Assembly: GCF_018139565.1 (NCBI RefSeq)
Contig: NZ_JAGSPK010000006.1
Location: 124,001 to 188,000 of the forward strand
Origin: Cognatundibacterium rivi
GTDB lineage: Bacteria; Pseudomonadota; Gammaproteobacteria; Burkholderiales; Burkholderiaceae_D
Length of the DNA: 64,000 bases
Reading direction: 5' to 3'
In this document: positions 1 to 8,044 of the stretch, piece after piece
How the letters are laid out: each line of letters starts with the position of its first letter
Position numbering within the stretch: position 1 is the stretch's first letter
Notes under the pieces: model-generated
What the model was told of the DNA's origin: nothing
The model's input: only the letters and a program-made list of their open reading frames with translations
Database searches by the model: none
Made by a program: the position numbers and the translations under genes

Positions 1-806
1 GTAAAGTTGGGCAGGTATTTGGCCGCTGTTTTCAGCAGCAAGCCGTATTTTCAGTTACGCAGATATTGAACCGGACATCTGCCAGCGCCCAGGCTGCCCG
101 GGCGTTTATCGGTGCTGGTGCGGCACTTGCCAACTGGCAGGAGTTAGTTGCAGCGGATGTCTGGATGCTGGCGGTCGGTGATGATCATATTTCCGAAGTT
201 TGCAACGCCTTAAGCGAACGAGGACTGATCAATGAACATACCACCGTGTTTCATTGCAGCGGCTCGAAGGCATCCACTGAACTTGCTGCAGCTGCCTCAT
301 CTGGTGCTGCGGTGGCCAGCGTACATCCGGTGCGCAGCTTCGCAGATCCGCAAGCAGTAGCGGATCATTTTGCCGGAACCATATGCAGCCTTGAAGGTGA
401 TCGCCGGGCGCTTGCTGTGTTGCTGCCAGCGATGCAGGCTATCGGTGCACAGACGGTAGAGATCAGCGCTGAATCAAAATTGTTGTATCACGCGGGTTCG
501 GTGTTTGCCAGCAATTATCTGGTGAGTCTGATGGACGTTGCATTGCGCACTTATGAGTCGGCAGGAATTCCACCTGAGCTGGCGCGGGCAATGGCGGCGC
601 CACTTGCCAGGCAGTCACTGGAGAACGTATTTAAGCTGGGAGCACCTGCAGCACTGACCGGGCCGATTGCGCGTGGTGACATGGCTACGGTCAGTAAGCA
701 GCAGGAGGTCGTGGCGCAATGGGATCATGCTGCGGGTGATTTATATCAGGCGTTCGTTGCACCCACCGTTGAATTAGCCACCCGCAAACATCATTCAGAG
801 AAATAG
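1..806 (+). CDS. Rossmann-like / DUF2520 protein, 5' end outside window
   Basis: The reading frame is open from base 3, so the gene begins before the window; the TTG near base 66 is not a credible start. The first visible residues (GKVGQVFGRCF) are the glycine-rich nucleotide-binding turn that opens this family, followed by a Rossmann-type domain and the helical DUF2520 domain. About 267 residues are visible. The fold is like ketopantoate or pyrroline-carboxylate reductases, and an NAD(P)-linked dehydrogenase role is likely, but I know of no established substrate. Its last 16 bases overlap the 3' end of the convergent diguanylate cyclase gene. Confidence 0.8.
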   Translation, partial: KVGQVFGRCFQQQAVFSVTQILNRTSASAQAARAFIGAGAALANWQELVAADVWMLAVGDDHISEVCNALSERGLINEHTTVFHCSGSKASTELAAAASSGAAVASVHPVRSFADPQAVADHFAGTICSLEGDRRALAVLLPAMQAIGAQTVEISAESKLLYHAGSVFASNYLVSLMDVALRTYESAGIPPELARAMAAPLARQSLENVFKLGAPAALTGPIARGDMATVSKQQEVVAQWDHAAGDLYQAFVAPTVELATRKHHSEK

Positions 807-2284
807 ACACTGTTACGTCCATTCGCTTTTGCCTGATACAAAGCCTGATCCGCACGCTCGAACACACTATCCTCGGTTTCGTTGCTCCGGCATTCTGCAA
901 CGCCCATACTGACAGTGACGCCGAGTCGTGTGCGGGTGAGGTCGGTGGTGCGCGAAAAATCATTGTTCTCAATGGTACTGCGCAGGTTTTCTGCAATTGA
1001 GGTTGCTTTTTCGAGTGTGCAGTTTTTCAGCAGAATAAGAAATTCTTCGCCGCCCCAGCGACAGAGAACATCACTCTCGCGTAAGGAACGTTTCGCGATC
1101 GCAGCGATTTCTTTGAGCACGTGATCACCGACCAGATGCCCGTGCTTATCATTCACCTTTTTGAAAAAATCAATATCCAGCAAAATCGCGCACATAGGTT
1201 GGCGTGTGCGCTCGGCGTCGAGCAGGCTTTGCTGAAAGACGAAATCAAATGCATGACGGTTCAGCAGATTCGTCAGAGAATCCGTTGATGCCGATTTTTC
1301 CAGGCGCTTCTGATAGCGGCGTACTGTGAGCAAAACCATGACCATGATCAGAATGGTGACGGCAGCGCTGATACTGAGATTCAGCAGGAACACATTTTGA
1401 ATCGGTCTGATGCCAGAGTTCGCCTCTTGTTCCACCAGTAAATGCCAGCCGAGTTCCGGAATATAACGGGAGTTGACCAGCACGGTTCCGTTATCGCCCT
1501 GATATTCCAGATGCATGGATTCACTTTGGCGATTCGCCAGAATTTTCTCTGAGATACTTTGGATGCCGCTGATCGTCTGGATGTTGTCACCGCGCTTACT
1601 GAAATTACTTCCGGTCAGAGTGACTTTACCTTTCTGATCGGCGAAGTAAATCTGGCGATCAAAACGCTTTTGATAGCTGTCAATCAGATGTTTCAGGGTA
1701 TTCAGCGTCAGCCCTATGCCGGTGGCGCCGATGAATTGACCCTGATAGTCGAGAATCCGGTAATTGACGAAGATCGTGACCGCGTCGTGATTGGCGAGAT
1801 CCAGATCGACATTGGTTTCGTAGGCGGATTTGAGATTTTTTACACGAAAAAACCAGGTGTCACGCGGTTCGCCATCTTTGATTTGCTTTAACAAGCCGTC
1901 GGCGTGGTAGTAATTGCGGGATTTATCTGAAATCAGAAAACTGGATATCGCTTTATTCTTGAGTTTGATTTCTTTCAGATATTTCGTGATCTTTTCCTGC
2001 TCTTCTTCACCGTTGATGATCCAGTCACGGACAAAAGTGTCATGTGCCATTTGCGAAGAAACGAAAACCGGTCGCAGTATGTCTTTTTGTATTTCAGAAT
2101 AAACATTGTCTCCGGTGATAGGCAGTGTTTGTTCCGAAATTCCTTGTTGTATCGTATCGCGCGAGACGATATATCCGGCAACGGTGGTGAAGACAAAACC
2201 GGCAATCAGAAATAGAGATAGCCATACCAGCAGACCGTATTTTTTTAACATGTTTTTCATGGACTGGAGACGGAGCGAATGCAT
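791..2284 (-). CDS. Membrane diguanylate cyclase with periplasmic sensor domain
   Basis: This makes cyclic di-GMP from two GTP at the cytoplasmic face of the inner membrane. A first membrane segment (about residues 12-35) and a second (about 297-320) flank a large periplasmic region of Cache-type length. The GGDEF domain follows. The active-site loop is GGEEF at about 411-415, and the inhibitory I-site RESD lies exactly five residues upstream (402-405), so product feedback inhibition is expected. No ligand can be assigned. The start is uncertain: Met1 and Met9 are both possible and neither has a clear ribosome site. No c-di-GMP effector or phosphodiesterase gene lies nearby. Confidence 0.9.
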   Translation of the reverse strand: MHSLRLQSMKNMLKKYGLLVWLSLFLIAGFVFTTVAGYIVSRDTIQQGISEQTLPITGDNVYSEIQKDILRPVFVSSQMAHDTFVRDWIINGEEEQEKITKYLKEIKLKNKAISSFLISDKSRNYYHADGLLKQIKDGEPRDTWFFRVKNLKSAYETNVDLDLANHDAVTIFVNYRILDYQGQFIGATGIGLTLNTLKHLIDSYQKRFDRQIYFADQKGKVTLTGSNFSKRGDNIQTISGIQSISEKILANRQSESMHLEYQGDNGTVLVNSRYIPELGWHLLVEQEANSGIRPIQNVFLLNLSISAAVTILIMVMVLLTVRRYQKRLEKSASTDSLTNLLNRHAFDFVFQQSLLDAERTRQPMCAILLDIDFFKKVNDKHGHLVGDHVLKEIAAIAKRSLRESDVLCRWGGEEFLILLKNCTLEKATSIAENLRSTIENNDFSRTTDLTRTRLGVTVSMGVAECRSNETEDSVFERADQALYQAKANGRNSVYFSE

Positions 2285-2370
2285 TAAGTTTGGGCAAGAT
2301 CATACTATAAACCCATGCTATTTCGGCCGGATATGCGCCGGAAATTACTTTCCATGTAGAAATGTTGATG

Positions 2371-2398
2371 AAAAAAATGCCGCAATTAGCGGCATTTT
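2371..2398 (-). terminator. Intrinsic terminator after the glycine-zipper gene
   Basis: A 10-bp stem (AAAATGCCGC paired with GCGGCATTTT, 5-base loop) is followed on the minus strand by a run of T residues. It lies between the glycine-zipper gene and the diguanylate cyclase and should end transcription of the former. Confidence 0.75.
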
Positions 2399-2445
2399 GT
2401 ATTCAAGCAACGGTATTTAGCGATTTTTGCTGACTGTCCGACGGT

Positions 2446-2964
2446 TTAAGGACGTGGTGTCAGGGAAACGTGCAAGCGCAGACGTGAACCCGGATCATAT
2501 GGCATCACTGAGGTGTAAGTCCGGCCGTTGTACTCATAAGTGACGGCATAGCCATTCGTGCGGGTTTGCCAGCTATCGACGGTTCTGCATTGACGAACAG
2601 GGCGGCTCTCGTAACCTTGCTGACCATTGTTGCCATTGTCCATACGGTCACCAACCAGAGCGCCAGTAATCGCGCCCGCTGCAGCGGCAGCGATCTTACC
2701 GTTGCCGCCACCAACCTGACTACCGAGCAGACCGCCGGCAATACCGCCGATAATGCCGCCAGAGTTGCTGCGTTCTTGTGGACGTTGATAAGTCTCGTAT
2801 TCAGTCCGGCAATCCTGACGTGGCATGTTGATCTGTTCAACTTGCGGTGTGACGTTAACGACGCGTGCATAATCCTCAAAATCAGCTGCCTGCGCAATGG
2901 AACCGGCGCTGGTGATCGCCAGCAAAGCAGCGGCAGTGGAGAGTTGTTTCAGTGTGAATGTCAT
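2446..2964 (-). CDS. Glycine-zipper 2TM-domain envelope protein
   Basis: An exported envelope protein of 172 residues. The start at 2964 is chosen because GAGG lies about six bases upstream; an upstream in-frame ATG at 2988 has no such site. A signal peptide ends near AQA/AD. The middle carries a dense glycine zipper (about residues 68-105, beginning GGIIGGIAGGLLGSQVGGG), which in this family (SlyB/Rcp-like) packs as a membrane hairpin. The C-terminal part has paired cysteines and a YEYNGRTY segment. The exact role is unknown; structural or stress-related outer-membrane function is inferred from the family. Confidence 0.8.
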   Translation of the reverse strand: MTFTLKQLSTAAALLAITSAGSIAQAADFEDYARVVNVTPQVEQINMPRQDCRTEYETYQRPQERSNSGGIIGGIAGGLLGSQVGGGNGKIAAAAAGAITGALVGDRMDNGNNGQQGYESRPVRQCRTVDSWQTRTNGYAVTYEYNGRTYTSVMPYDPGSRLRLHVSLTPRP

Positions 2965-3305
2965 ATATACCTCGATGCAAGTAATCATCAGTTCAGTTTA
3001 GTCCTCATTTAACGCAGCAGGTTCCGATAAGGACGACAAGAAAGATGTAAATCTATGTTTCAGCCATGTTTCTGAACATTGCGTACAGATTTCAACGCAG
3101 GTTATCCGATTGCGCATCACGATGCTGACTGCAAAAATATTGGCGGAATGTCGATTAAATATCCTTGTTTTTACCGTCGCTGGGTTTACCTGCACTATGT
3201 TTTAATGCGCGTATTGTGGCAGTGATGCCATTCATTTATTTATTCGTTTATTGTTTGGTGGTTTTGATGACGGCGGTGGGTCATCTCTTATAAAAAGGAA
3301 TTCGC
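2965..3305. other. Intergenic region between divergent genes
   Basis: It separates the glycine-zipper gene (minus) from the AI-2E family gene (plus) and must hold both promoters. It is AT-rich towards the plus-strand gene. I see no confident promoter pair, RNA gene or small reading frame. Confidence 0.5.
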
Positions 3306-4319
3306 ATGATGGTAACGCCAAAACTCAGTGCTTCGGTTTATGCATCGTATATCGTTGTGGCAGTCAGTTTATTTTTAGTCTTGAAAGCGGGTTTGTTGTT
3401 GGCCTTATTTTCCGGCTTGCTGGTGTATTCACTGGTACACATGCTGACGCCGATGATTGCGCACAGGTTCAGTCATCGTCAGCCGCGCATGATAGCCGTC
3501 GCACTATTGTCTGCAATATTAATCTTCAGTTTGTTGTTAGCAACCTGGGGTTGTCATGTGTTTTTGCGCAGTGATGCTGGGAATTTGCATAATCTGCTGC
3601 AAAGACTGGCAGATATTCTGGAATCGTCACGCAGTCAGGTACCGCTGTGGATGAGCGCTAATATTCCCGAAGACGTTGATGCGCTGCAGACGATGATTAC
3701 ACATTGGTTGCGTGAGCACGCGGGAGAGGCAAAATTGCTGGTACCGGAAGCTGGTCATATGATCGTGCATTTATTGCTCGGGATGATCATTGGCAGTATG
3801 GTGGCTTTACGCGATGCCAGTGGCGATAGCAATCACAAACCGTTTGCTGCAGCCTTGCATCAGCGTGTTGCCGCTTTTGCCCAGATATTTCATAAAATTG
3901 TCTTTGCGCAATTCAAAATTTCGCTGATTAATACGGTATTAACCGCGATTTATCTGCTCGTCATTCTTCCTTTGGCCGGCGTGCATCTGCCGCTGACCAA
4001 AACCATGATTGCAATTACCTTTCTGGCAGGCCTGATTCCGGTTGCTGGCAATATCATTTCTAACTCTGTGATCGTGATTGTTGCGTTATCGCACTCATTG
4101 AATATGGCGATGGCTTCATTGGTCTTTATGATCGTGATACATAAAGCGGAATATTTCCTGAATGCGCGCATCATAGGAGAGCAAGTCAATGCGCGGGCCT
4201 GGGAGCTGTTGACCGCCATCTTGGTAATGGAAACCCTGTTCGGTGTGCCGGGTGTTGTCGCCGCGCCGGTGTTTTATGCGTATATCAAGAAGGAATTGAG
4301 TGATCGCGGCTTAGTCTGA
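3306..4319 (+). CDS. AI-2E family (PerM/TqsA-type) membrane transporter
   Basis: An inner-membrane protein of 337 residues with the layout of the AI-2E exporter/PerM family: two hydrophobic segments at the N-terminus, a soluble insert (about residues 85-145), then at least five more membrane segments. The central stretch FLAGLIPVAGNIISNS and the C-terminal LFGVPGVVAAPVFY motif are characteristic. Substrates in this family include autoinducer-2 and sodium for some members, so the cargo here is not known. An AAGGA ribosome site lies about eight bases before the ATG; Met1 and Met2 are adjacent. It appears to be a single-gene transcript. Confidence 0.85.
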   Translation: MMVTPKLSASVYASYIVVAVSLFLVLKAGLLLALFSGLLVYSLVHMLTPMIAHRFSHRQPRMIAVALLSAILIFSLLLATWGCHVFLRSDAGNLHNLLQRLADILESSRSQVPLWMSANIPEDVDALQTMITHWLREHAGEAKLLVPEAGHMIVHLLLGMIIGSMVALRDASGDSNHKPFAAALHQRVAAFAQIFHKIVFAQFKISLINTVLTAIYLLVILPLAGVHLPLTKTMIAITFLAGLIPVAGNIISNSVIVIVALSHSLNMAMASLVFMIVIHKAEYFLNARIIGEQVNARAWELLTAILVMETLFGVPGVVAAPVFYAYIKKELSDRGLV

Positions 4320-4395
4320 TTTTGTCCCGATTGGTGCCATAATAGGACACTGTAACAGACACTTCAGACATTTCATTGTAAATAAAGAGCTAAAC

Positions 4396-4698
4396 ATGAT
4401 TCTCGAACTTGCCGACATCCGTATTCACCCAGGACAACAAGAACAATTTGATGCTGCTATTCAGCGCGGGTTGGCTGAAGTCATTTCCCAGGCCAAAGGG
4501 TTCAGCGGTTTTAAAGTGAATAAGGGGATAGAGTCTCCTGAACGCTATATTCTGATGATTTTTTGGGAAACACTGGAAAATCACACGGTAGATTTCCGTG
4601 AATCTCCGGCCTTTCTGCAATGGCGCTCTATCGTTGGTCCGTTTTTCGCGGCGCCACCAACCGTCGAGCATTTCAGCCTGCTGACAAAATCATCCTGA
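4396..4698 (+). CDS. ABM-fold (antibiotic biosynthesis monooxygenase-like) protein
   Basis: A 100-residue cytoplasmic protein that reads as one complete ABM/dimeric alpha-beta barrel domain. It starts with a ferredoxin-like strand (ILELADIRIHPGQQ) and has the typical FSGFKVNKGIESPERYILMIFWE core. Members act as small cofactor-free oxygenases or heme-degrading proteins, but most bacterial copies have no known substrate and none can be given here. It lies 76 bp after the AI-2E family gene and may be co-transcribed with it. Confidence 0.75.
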   Translation: MILELADIRIHPGQQEQFDAAIQRGLAEVISQAKGFSGFKVNKGIESPERYILMIFWETLENHTVDFRESPAFLQWRSIVGPFFAAPPTVEHFSLLTKSS

Positions 4699-4796
4699 AT
4701 TCCGTAGGGATATTCCCAGGCTTGACTTGATTCTCTGCGTTTCACCCCAAGTTAAGAGAGTCTTAAAAAGCCGGCACGCTCCCCAGATATTTGCGA

Positions 4797-4821
4797 AAGC
4801 TGCCGGTGACTCAGGCAGCTT
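4797..4821 (+). promoter_or_regulatory. Hairpin in the gshA leader
   Basis: A perfect 8-bp inverted repeat (AAGCTGCC ... GGCAGCTT, 9-base loop) ends just before the AAAAAGG ribosome site of gshA. It could affect translation or be a protein site; the sequence alone does not decide. Confidence 0.4.
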
Positions 4822-4836
4822 ATCAAAAAGGTCACT

Positions 4837-6135
4837 ATGGTTCCGCATCTTGTCACGGCTCTCAACGGGCCACTGCACGATCTCGAAAAGAAAATTCTGG
4901 AGGCGACTCCCGCCATCGAACGCTGGTTCCGTCTGGAGTGGCAGGAACATACGCCGCCATTTTACTGTTCCGTCGATTTACGCAATGCGGGATTCAAATT
5001 AGCGCCTGTCGATACCAATTTATTTCCGGGCGGGTTTAATAATCTGGCAACAGAAATGCTGCCGTTGTCAGTGCAGGCAGCAATGGCGGCGATAGAAAAA
5101 TATTGTCCTGATGCCAAAAACCTGTTGCTGATCCCGGAAAGCCATACCCGCAATACCTTTTATCTGCAAAACATCGCTCGCCTGATGCAGATATTCCGTC
5201 AGACGGGTCTGAACGTGCGCCTCGGTTCTTTATCTGCCGATATCACCGAACCGACGCCGATTGATCTGCCGGATGGCAGCCAGCTGATACTTGAGCCGCT
5301 GGAGCGCTCTGAAAATGGGCGTCGTCTGGTGCTGAAAAATTTTGATCCGTGCACCATCGTTCTGAATAACGATTTGTCGGCGGGAATACCAGCGATTCTG
5401 GAAGAACTGAACGAGCAGACCTTGTTGCCGCCGCTGCACGCGGGCTGGTCTATGCGCCGCAAGAGCAATCATTTTTCATCGTATGATGAAGTCGTGAAAA
5501 AATTTGCCAAGCTGGTCGATATTGATCCGTGGATGCTCAATCCGTTTTTCACCAAAGTGAATGGTATTAATTTTCACGATGGCACAGGCGAAGATGCACT
5601 GGTCGCCGCCGTCGATACGATACTGGCAAAAATCCGTAAAAAATATAAAGAGTACGGCATTAAAGAAAAACCGTTCGTGATCGTCAAGGCGGATGCTGGT
5701 ACTTACGGCATGGGCATCATGACGGTGCACCATTCCGACGAAGTCCGCGAGCTGAATCGCAAACAGCGCAATAAAATGTCCGTCATTAAAGATGGCATAG
5801 CGGTGACGGATGTGATTGTGCAGGAAGGTGTGTACACCTTTGAGCAGATCAAGGATTCCGTCGCCGAGCCCGTGGTTTACATGATAGACCGCTATGTTGT
5901 CGGTGGTTTTTATCGTGTGAATGAAGAGCGCGGCATCGATGAAAATCTGAACGCACCGGGGATGCAGTTTGTGCCGCTGGCTTTTGCGCAGCAACATGCG
6001 GTACCGGACATGAAAGCAAAACCGGGAACGGCAGCGCCGAATCGTTTTTACATGTATGGTGTGGTGGCGCGGCTGGCATTGCTGGCGGCCTCACTGGAGC
6101 TGGAAAAAACCGATCCTGATCCTGAAATCTATTAA
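4837..6135 (+). CDS. gshA: Glutamate-cysteine ligase, proteobacterial (Acidithiobacillus-like) type
   Basis: It catalyses the first step of glutathione synthesis, ATP-dependent joining of glutamate and cysteine to gamma-glutamylcysteine, in the cytoplasm. At 432 residues it matches the family described from Acidithiobacillus ferrooxidans rather than the E. coli or plant types. Recognisable segments are the N-terminal DTNLFPGGFNNL, the KADAGTYGMGIM nucleotide-binding region (about residues 286-297) and a C-terminal FYMYGVVARLALLAASLELE. An AAAAAGG site precedes the ATG. gshB follows 51 bp downstream in the same direction, so the two enzymes of the pathway are made together. Confidence 0.93.
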   Translation: MVPHLVTALNGPLHDLEKKILEATPAIERWFRLEWQEHTPPFYCSVDLRNAGFKLAPVDTNLFPGGFNNLATEMLPLSVQAAMAAIEKYCPDAKNLLLIPESHTRNTFYLQNIARLMQIFRQTGLNVRLGSLSADITEPTPIDLPDGSQLILEPLERSENGRRLVLKNFDPCTIVLNNDLSAGIPAILEELNEQTLLPPLHAGWSMRRKSNHFSSYDEVVKKFAKLVDIDPWMLNPFFTKVNGINFHDGTGEDALVAAVDTILAKIRKKYKEYGIKEKPFVIVKADAGTYGMGIMTVHHSDEVRELNRKQRNKMSVIKDGIAVTDVIVQEGVYTFEQIKDSVAEPVVYMIDRYVVGGFYRVNEERGIDENLNAPGMQFVPLAFAQQHAVPDMKAKPGTAAPNRFYMYGVVARLALLAASLELEKTDPDPEIY

Positions 6136-6186
6136 TTGGCCTGCCGGCTTGTTGCCGGTATGCCGTCATTTTCTTTAAAAATTGCC

Positions 6187-7134
6187 ATGAAAATCGCCTT
6201 TCTGACTGACCCGCTGTCGCAGTTCAAGACTTATAAAGATTCCACGTTTGCGATGATGCGCGAGGCAGTCAGGCGAGGTTACACGGTGTATGCGTTCGGT
6301 CCGGCAGACATGGCGCTGGAAAATGGCAAAGTGGTTGCCAATATCAGCCGTATTACCCTGACCGGTGACAGCGAAGACTGGTATCGCGCCGAAGCGCCAC
6401 AGGCGTTGCCTCTGAGCGCGTTTGATGCGGTATTGCAGCGTAAAGACCCGCCGTTTGATATGGAATATATCTACGCGACCTATTTGCTGGAGCTGGCGGA
6501 ACAGCAGGGCGCACGCGTCTTCAACAAACCGGCAGCGATACGCAATCACAATGAAAAACTGAGCATTGCCCAGTTCAGCCAGTTCACCGCACCGACGCTG
6601 GTGACGCGCGATGAGCAGCGTATCCGCGCTTTTCACCGCGAACATCAGGACATCATTCTGAAGCCGCTCGATGGTATGGGCGGTGCCGGTATTTTCCGGA
6701 TTGGTGCTGATGGCATGAATCTGGGCTCAGTGATCGAAACCCTGACGCTCAACGGCAGCCGCACCATCATGATCCAGCGCTATATTCCCGAGATCGTGCA
6801 TGGTGACAAACGTATCTTGCTGATCGGCGGCAAGGTGGTGCCCTATGCGCTGGCGCGGATTCCGCAAAACGGCGAAGTGCGTGGCAATCTGGCGGCCGGT
6901 GGGGTCGGTGTGGCGCAGGAATTGTCGGCGCGCGATCTTGAGATTGCGCAGACTTTGGCGCCGCAGCTTTATCAAAGAGGCTTGTTGCTGGTAGGATTAG
7001 ACGTGATTGGCGATTGTCTGACCGAAGTCAATGTGACCAGCCCGACTTGTTTCCAGGAAATTACGCAGCAAAAAGGCGTGGATGTGGCCGCGATGTTTAT
7101 TGATGCGCTTGAAACAGCCGTTTCAGGGCGTTAA
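6187..7134 (+). CDS. gshB: Glutathione synthetase
   Basis: It adds glycine to gamma-glutamylcysteine using ATP. The chosen start gives 315 residues beginning MKIAFLTDPL, the usual length and N-terminus of GshB; an upstream in-frame ATG at 6136 directly abuts the gshA stop and adds an atypical 17-residue extension. The ATP-grasp domain shows KPLDGMGGAGIFR (about residues 158-170), the RILLIGGKVVPYALARIP strand and the C-terminal LTEVNVTSPTCFQEI metal-binding segment. Its position between gshA and the PTS genes is a common betaproteobacterial arrangement. Confidence 0.95.
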   Translation: MKIAFLTDPLSQFKTYKDSTFAMMREAVRRGYTVYAFGPADMALENGKVVANISRITLTGDSEDWYRAEAPQALPLSAFDAVLQRKDPPFDMEYIYATYLLELAEQQGARVFNKPAAIRNHNEKLSIAQFSQFTAPTLVTRDEQRIRAFHREHQDIILKPLDGMGGAGIFRIGADGMNLGSVIETLTLNGSRTIMIQRYIPEIVHGDKRILLIGGKVVPYALARIPQNGEVRGNLAAGGVGVAQELSARDLEIAQTLAPQLYQRGLLLVGLDVIGDCLTEVNVTSPTCFQEITQQKGVDVAAMFIDALETAVSGR

Positions 7135-7175
7135 TATACTCCCCGGGGTATGTCGTAACCCCCTAATGAAATCAA

Positions 7176-7206
7176 GGAGAGTAAGTGCAAATTGGCACAT
7201 ACTCCC
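7176..7206 (+). promoter_or_regulatory. Imperfect hairpin in the EIIA leader
   Basis: In the 88-bp gap after gshB, a GGAG..GTAAGTGC arm pairs imperfectly with GCACATACTCC. A CCCCGGGG palindrome lies just before it (from 7141). Together they suggest a structured leader in front of the PTS genes; no known riboswitch class is recognised. Confidence 0.3.
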
Positions 7207-7222
7207 TCTATTTTGAGAAATT

Positions 7223-7630
7223 ATGGTTGGAATACTGTTGATGACCCACGCGCCGCTAGGCTCGGCATTTATCCAGGCTGCAGCCCATGTTTTTCGTGGT
7301 ATGCCGGAGCGCCTGGAAGCGATAGATGTGATTGCCGATCAGAACACGGATGACGTGCACCGTCTGGCGCTGGAAGCGGTACAACGACTCAATGACGGCT
7401 CCGGTGTGCTGGTGATGACCGATATCATGGGTGGAACGCCATCCAATTGCTGCCGCCAGCTGGGCGAACCCGATCAGGTTGCCACCATTGCCGGTATCAG
7501 CTTGCCGATGTTGTTGCGGGCGATTACTTACCGTCATGACGCGCTCGATGTGGTTGTGGAAATGGCACTCGCGGGCGGTCAGAATGGCGCGCTGCGGATT
7601 GATAACCGTATCCGGCTGTCACCGAATTAA
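7223..7630 (+). CDS. PTS EIIA of the mannose/fructose (ManX-like) family
   Basis: A single-domain phosphocarrier of 135 residues. The phosphorylated histidine is His9 in LLMTHAPLG, and the VLVMTDIMGGTPSN loop is typical of the mannose-family EIIA fold. It accepts phosphate from HPr. No EIIB or EIIC permease lies in the window, so this is most likely a regulatory phosphotransfer chain rather than sugar uptake. The neighbours HPr and EI follow directly. The ribosome site is weak. In related betaproteobacteria the same trio controls carbon metabolism or polyhydroxyalkanoate turnover; that role is inferred here. Confidence 0.88.
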   Translation: MVGILLMTHAPLGSAFIQAAAHVFRGMPERLEAIDVIADQNTDDVHRLALEAVQRLNDGSGVLVMTDIMGGTPSNCCRQLGEPDQVATIAGISLPMLLRAITYRHDALDVVVEMALAGGQNGALRIDNRIRLSPN

Positions 7631-7651
7631 TCAAAGAGTTGAAAGTAGAGC

Positions 7652-7921
7652 ATGATCCAACAAGAAATTGAAATTGTGAACAAACTTGGTCTGCATGCGC
7701 GCGCATCGGCCAAATTTACGCAACTGGCCAGTAAATTCAAAAGTGAAGTCTGGGTCACCCGCAATGGTCGCCGTGTGAATGGCAAATCGATCATGGGCGT
7801 GATGATGCTGGCGGCGGGTAAGGGCAGCAAAATCATGCTGGAAACCGATGGCGCCGATGAGCAGGAATGCTTTGACGCTATCGTTAATCTCGTCAATGAT
7901 AAGTTTGGTGAAGGCGAGTAA
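7652..7921 (+). CDS. ptsH: HPr phosphocarrier protein
   Basis: HPr carries phosphate from enzyme I to EIIA proteins. The 89-residue sequence has the catalytic His15 in KLGLHARAS and Ser46 in NGKSIMGVMML, the residue that HPr kinase modifies where that enzyme exists. It lies 21 bp after the EIIA gene and 123 bp before ptsI, all on the plus strand, which fits one operon. No hprK gene is seen in the window. Confidence 0.95.
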   Translation: MIQQEIEIVNKLGLHARASAKFTQLASKFKSEVWVTRNGRRVNGKSIMGVMMLAAGKGSKIMLETDGADEQECFDAIVNLVNDKFGEGE

Positions 7922-8044
7922 TACGTTTTTTCGCGCAGACCATGTGAAGTGTTCCAGGTGCGATGGTTCTGCGGTGTGGTATCCGTTTGCTCATTTTCCT
8001 GAAGGCAGGTGAGTAAAGACAATTAAGAACATGGGGCACGAGGC

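Noticed and set aside
6136-6186. Longer gshB start
   Set aside because: It adds 17 residues with no counterpart in GshB proteins, and the shorter form has the typical MKIAFLTDP start.
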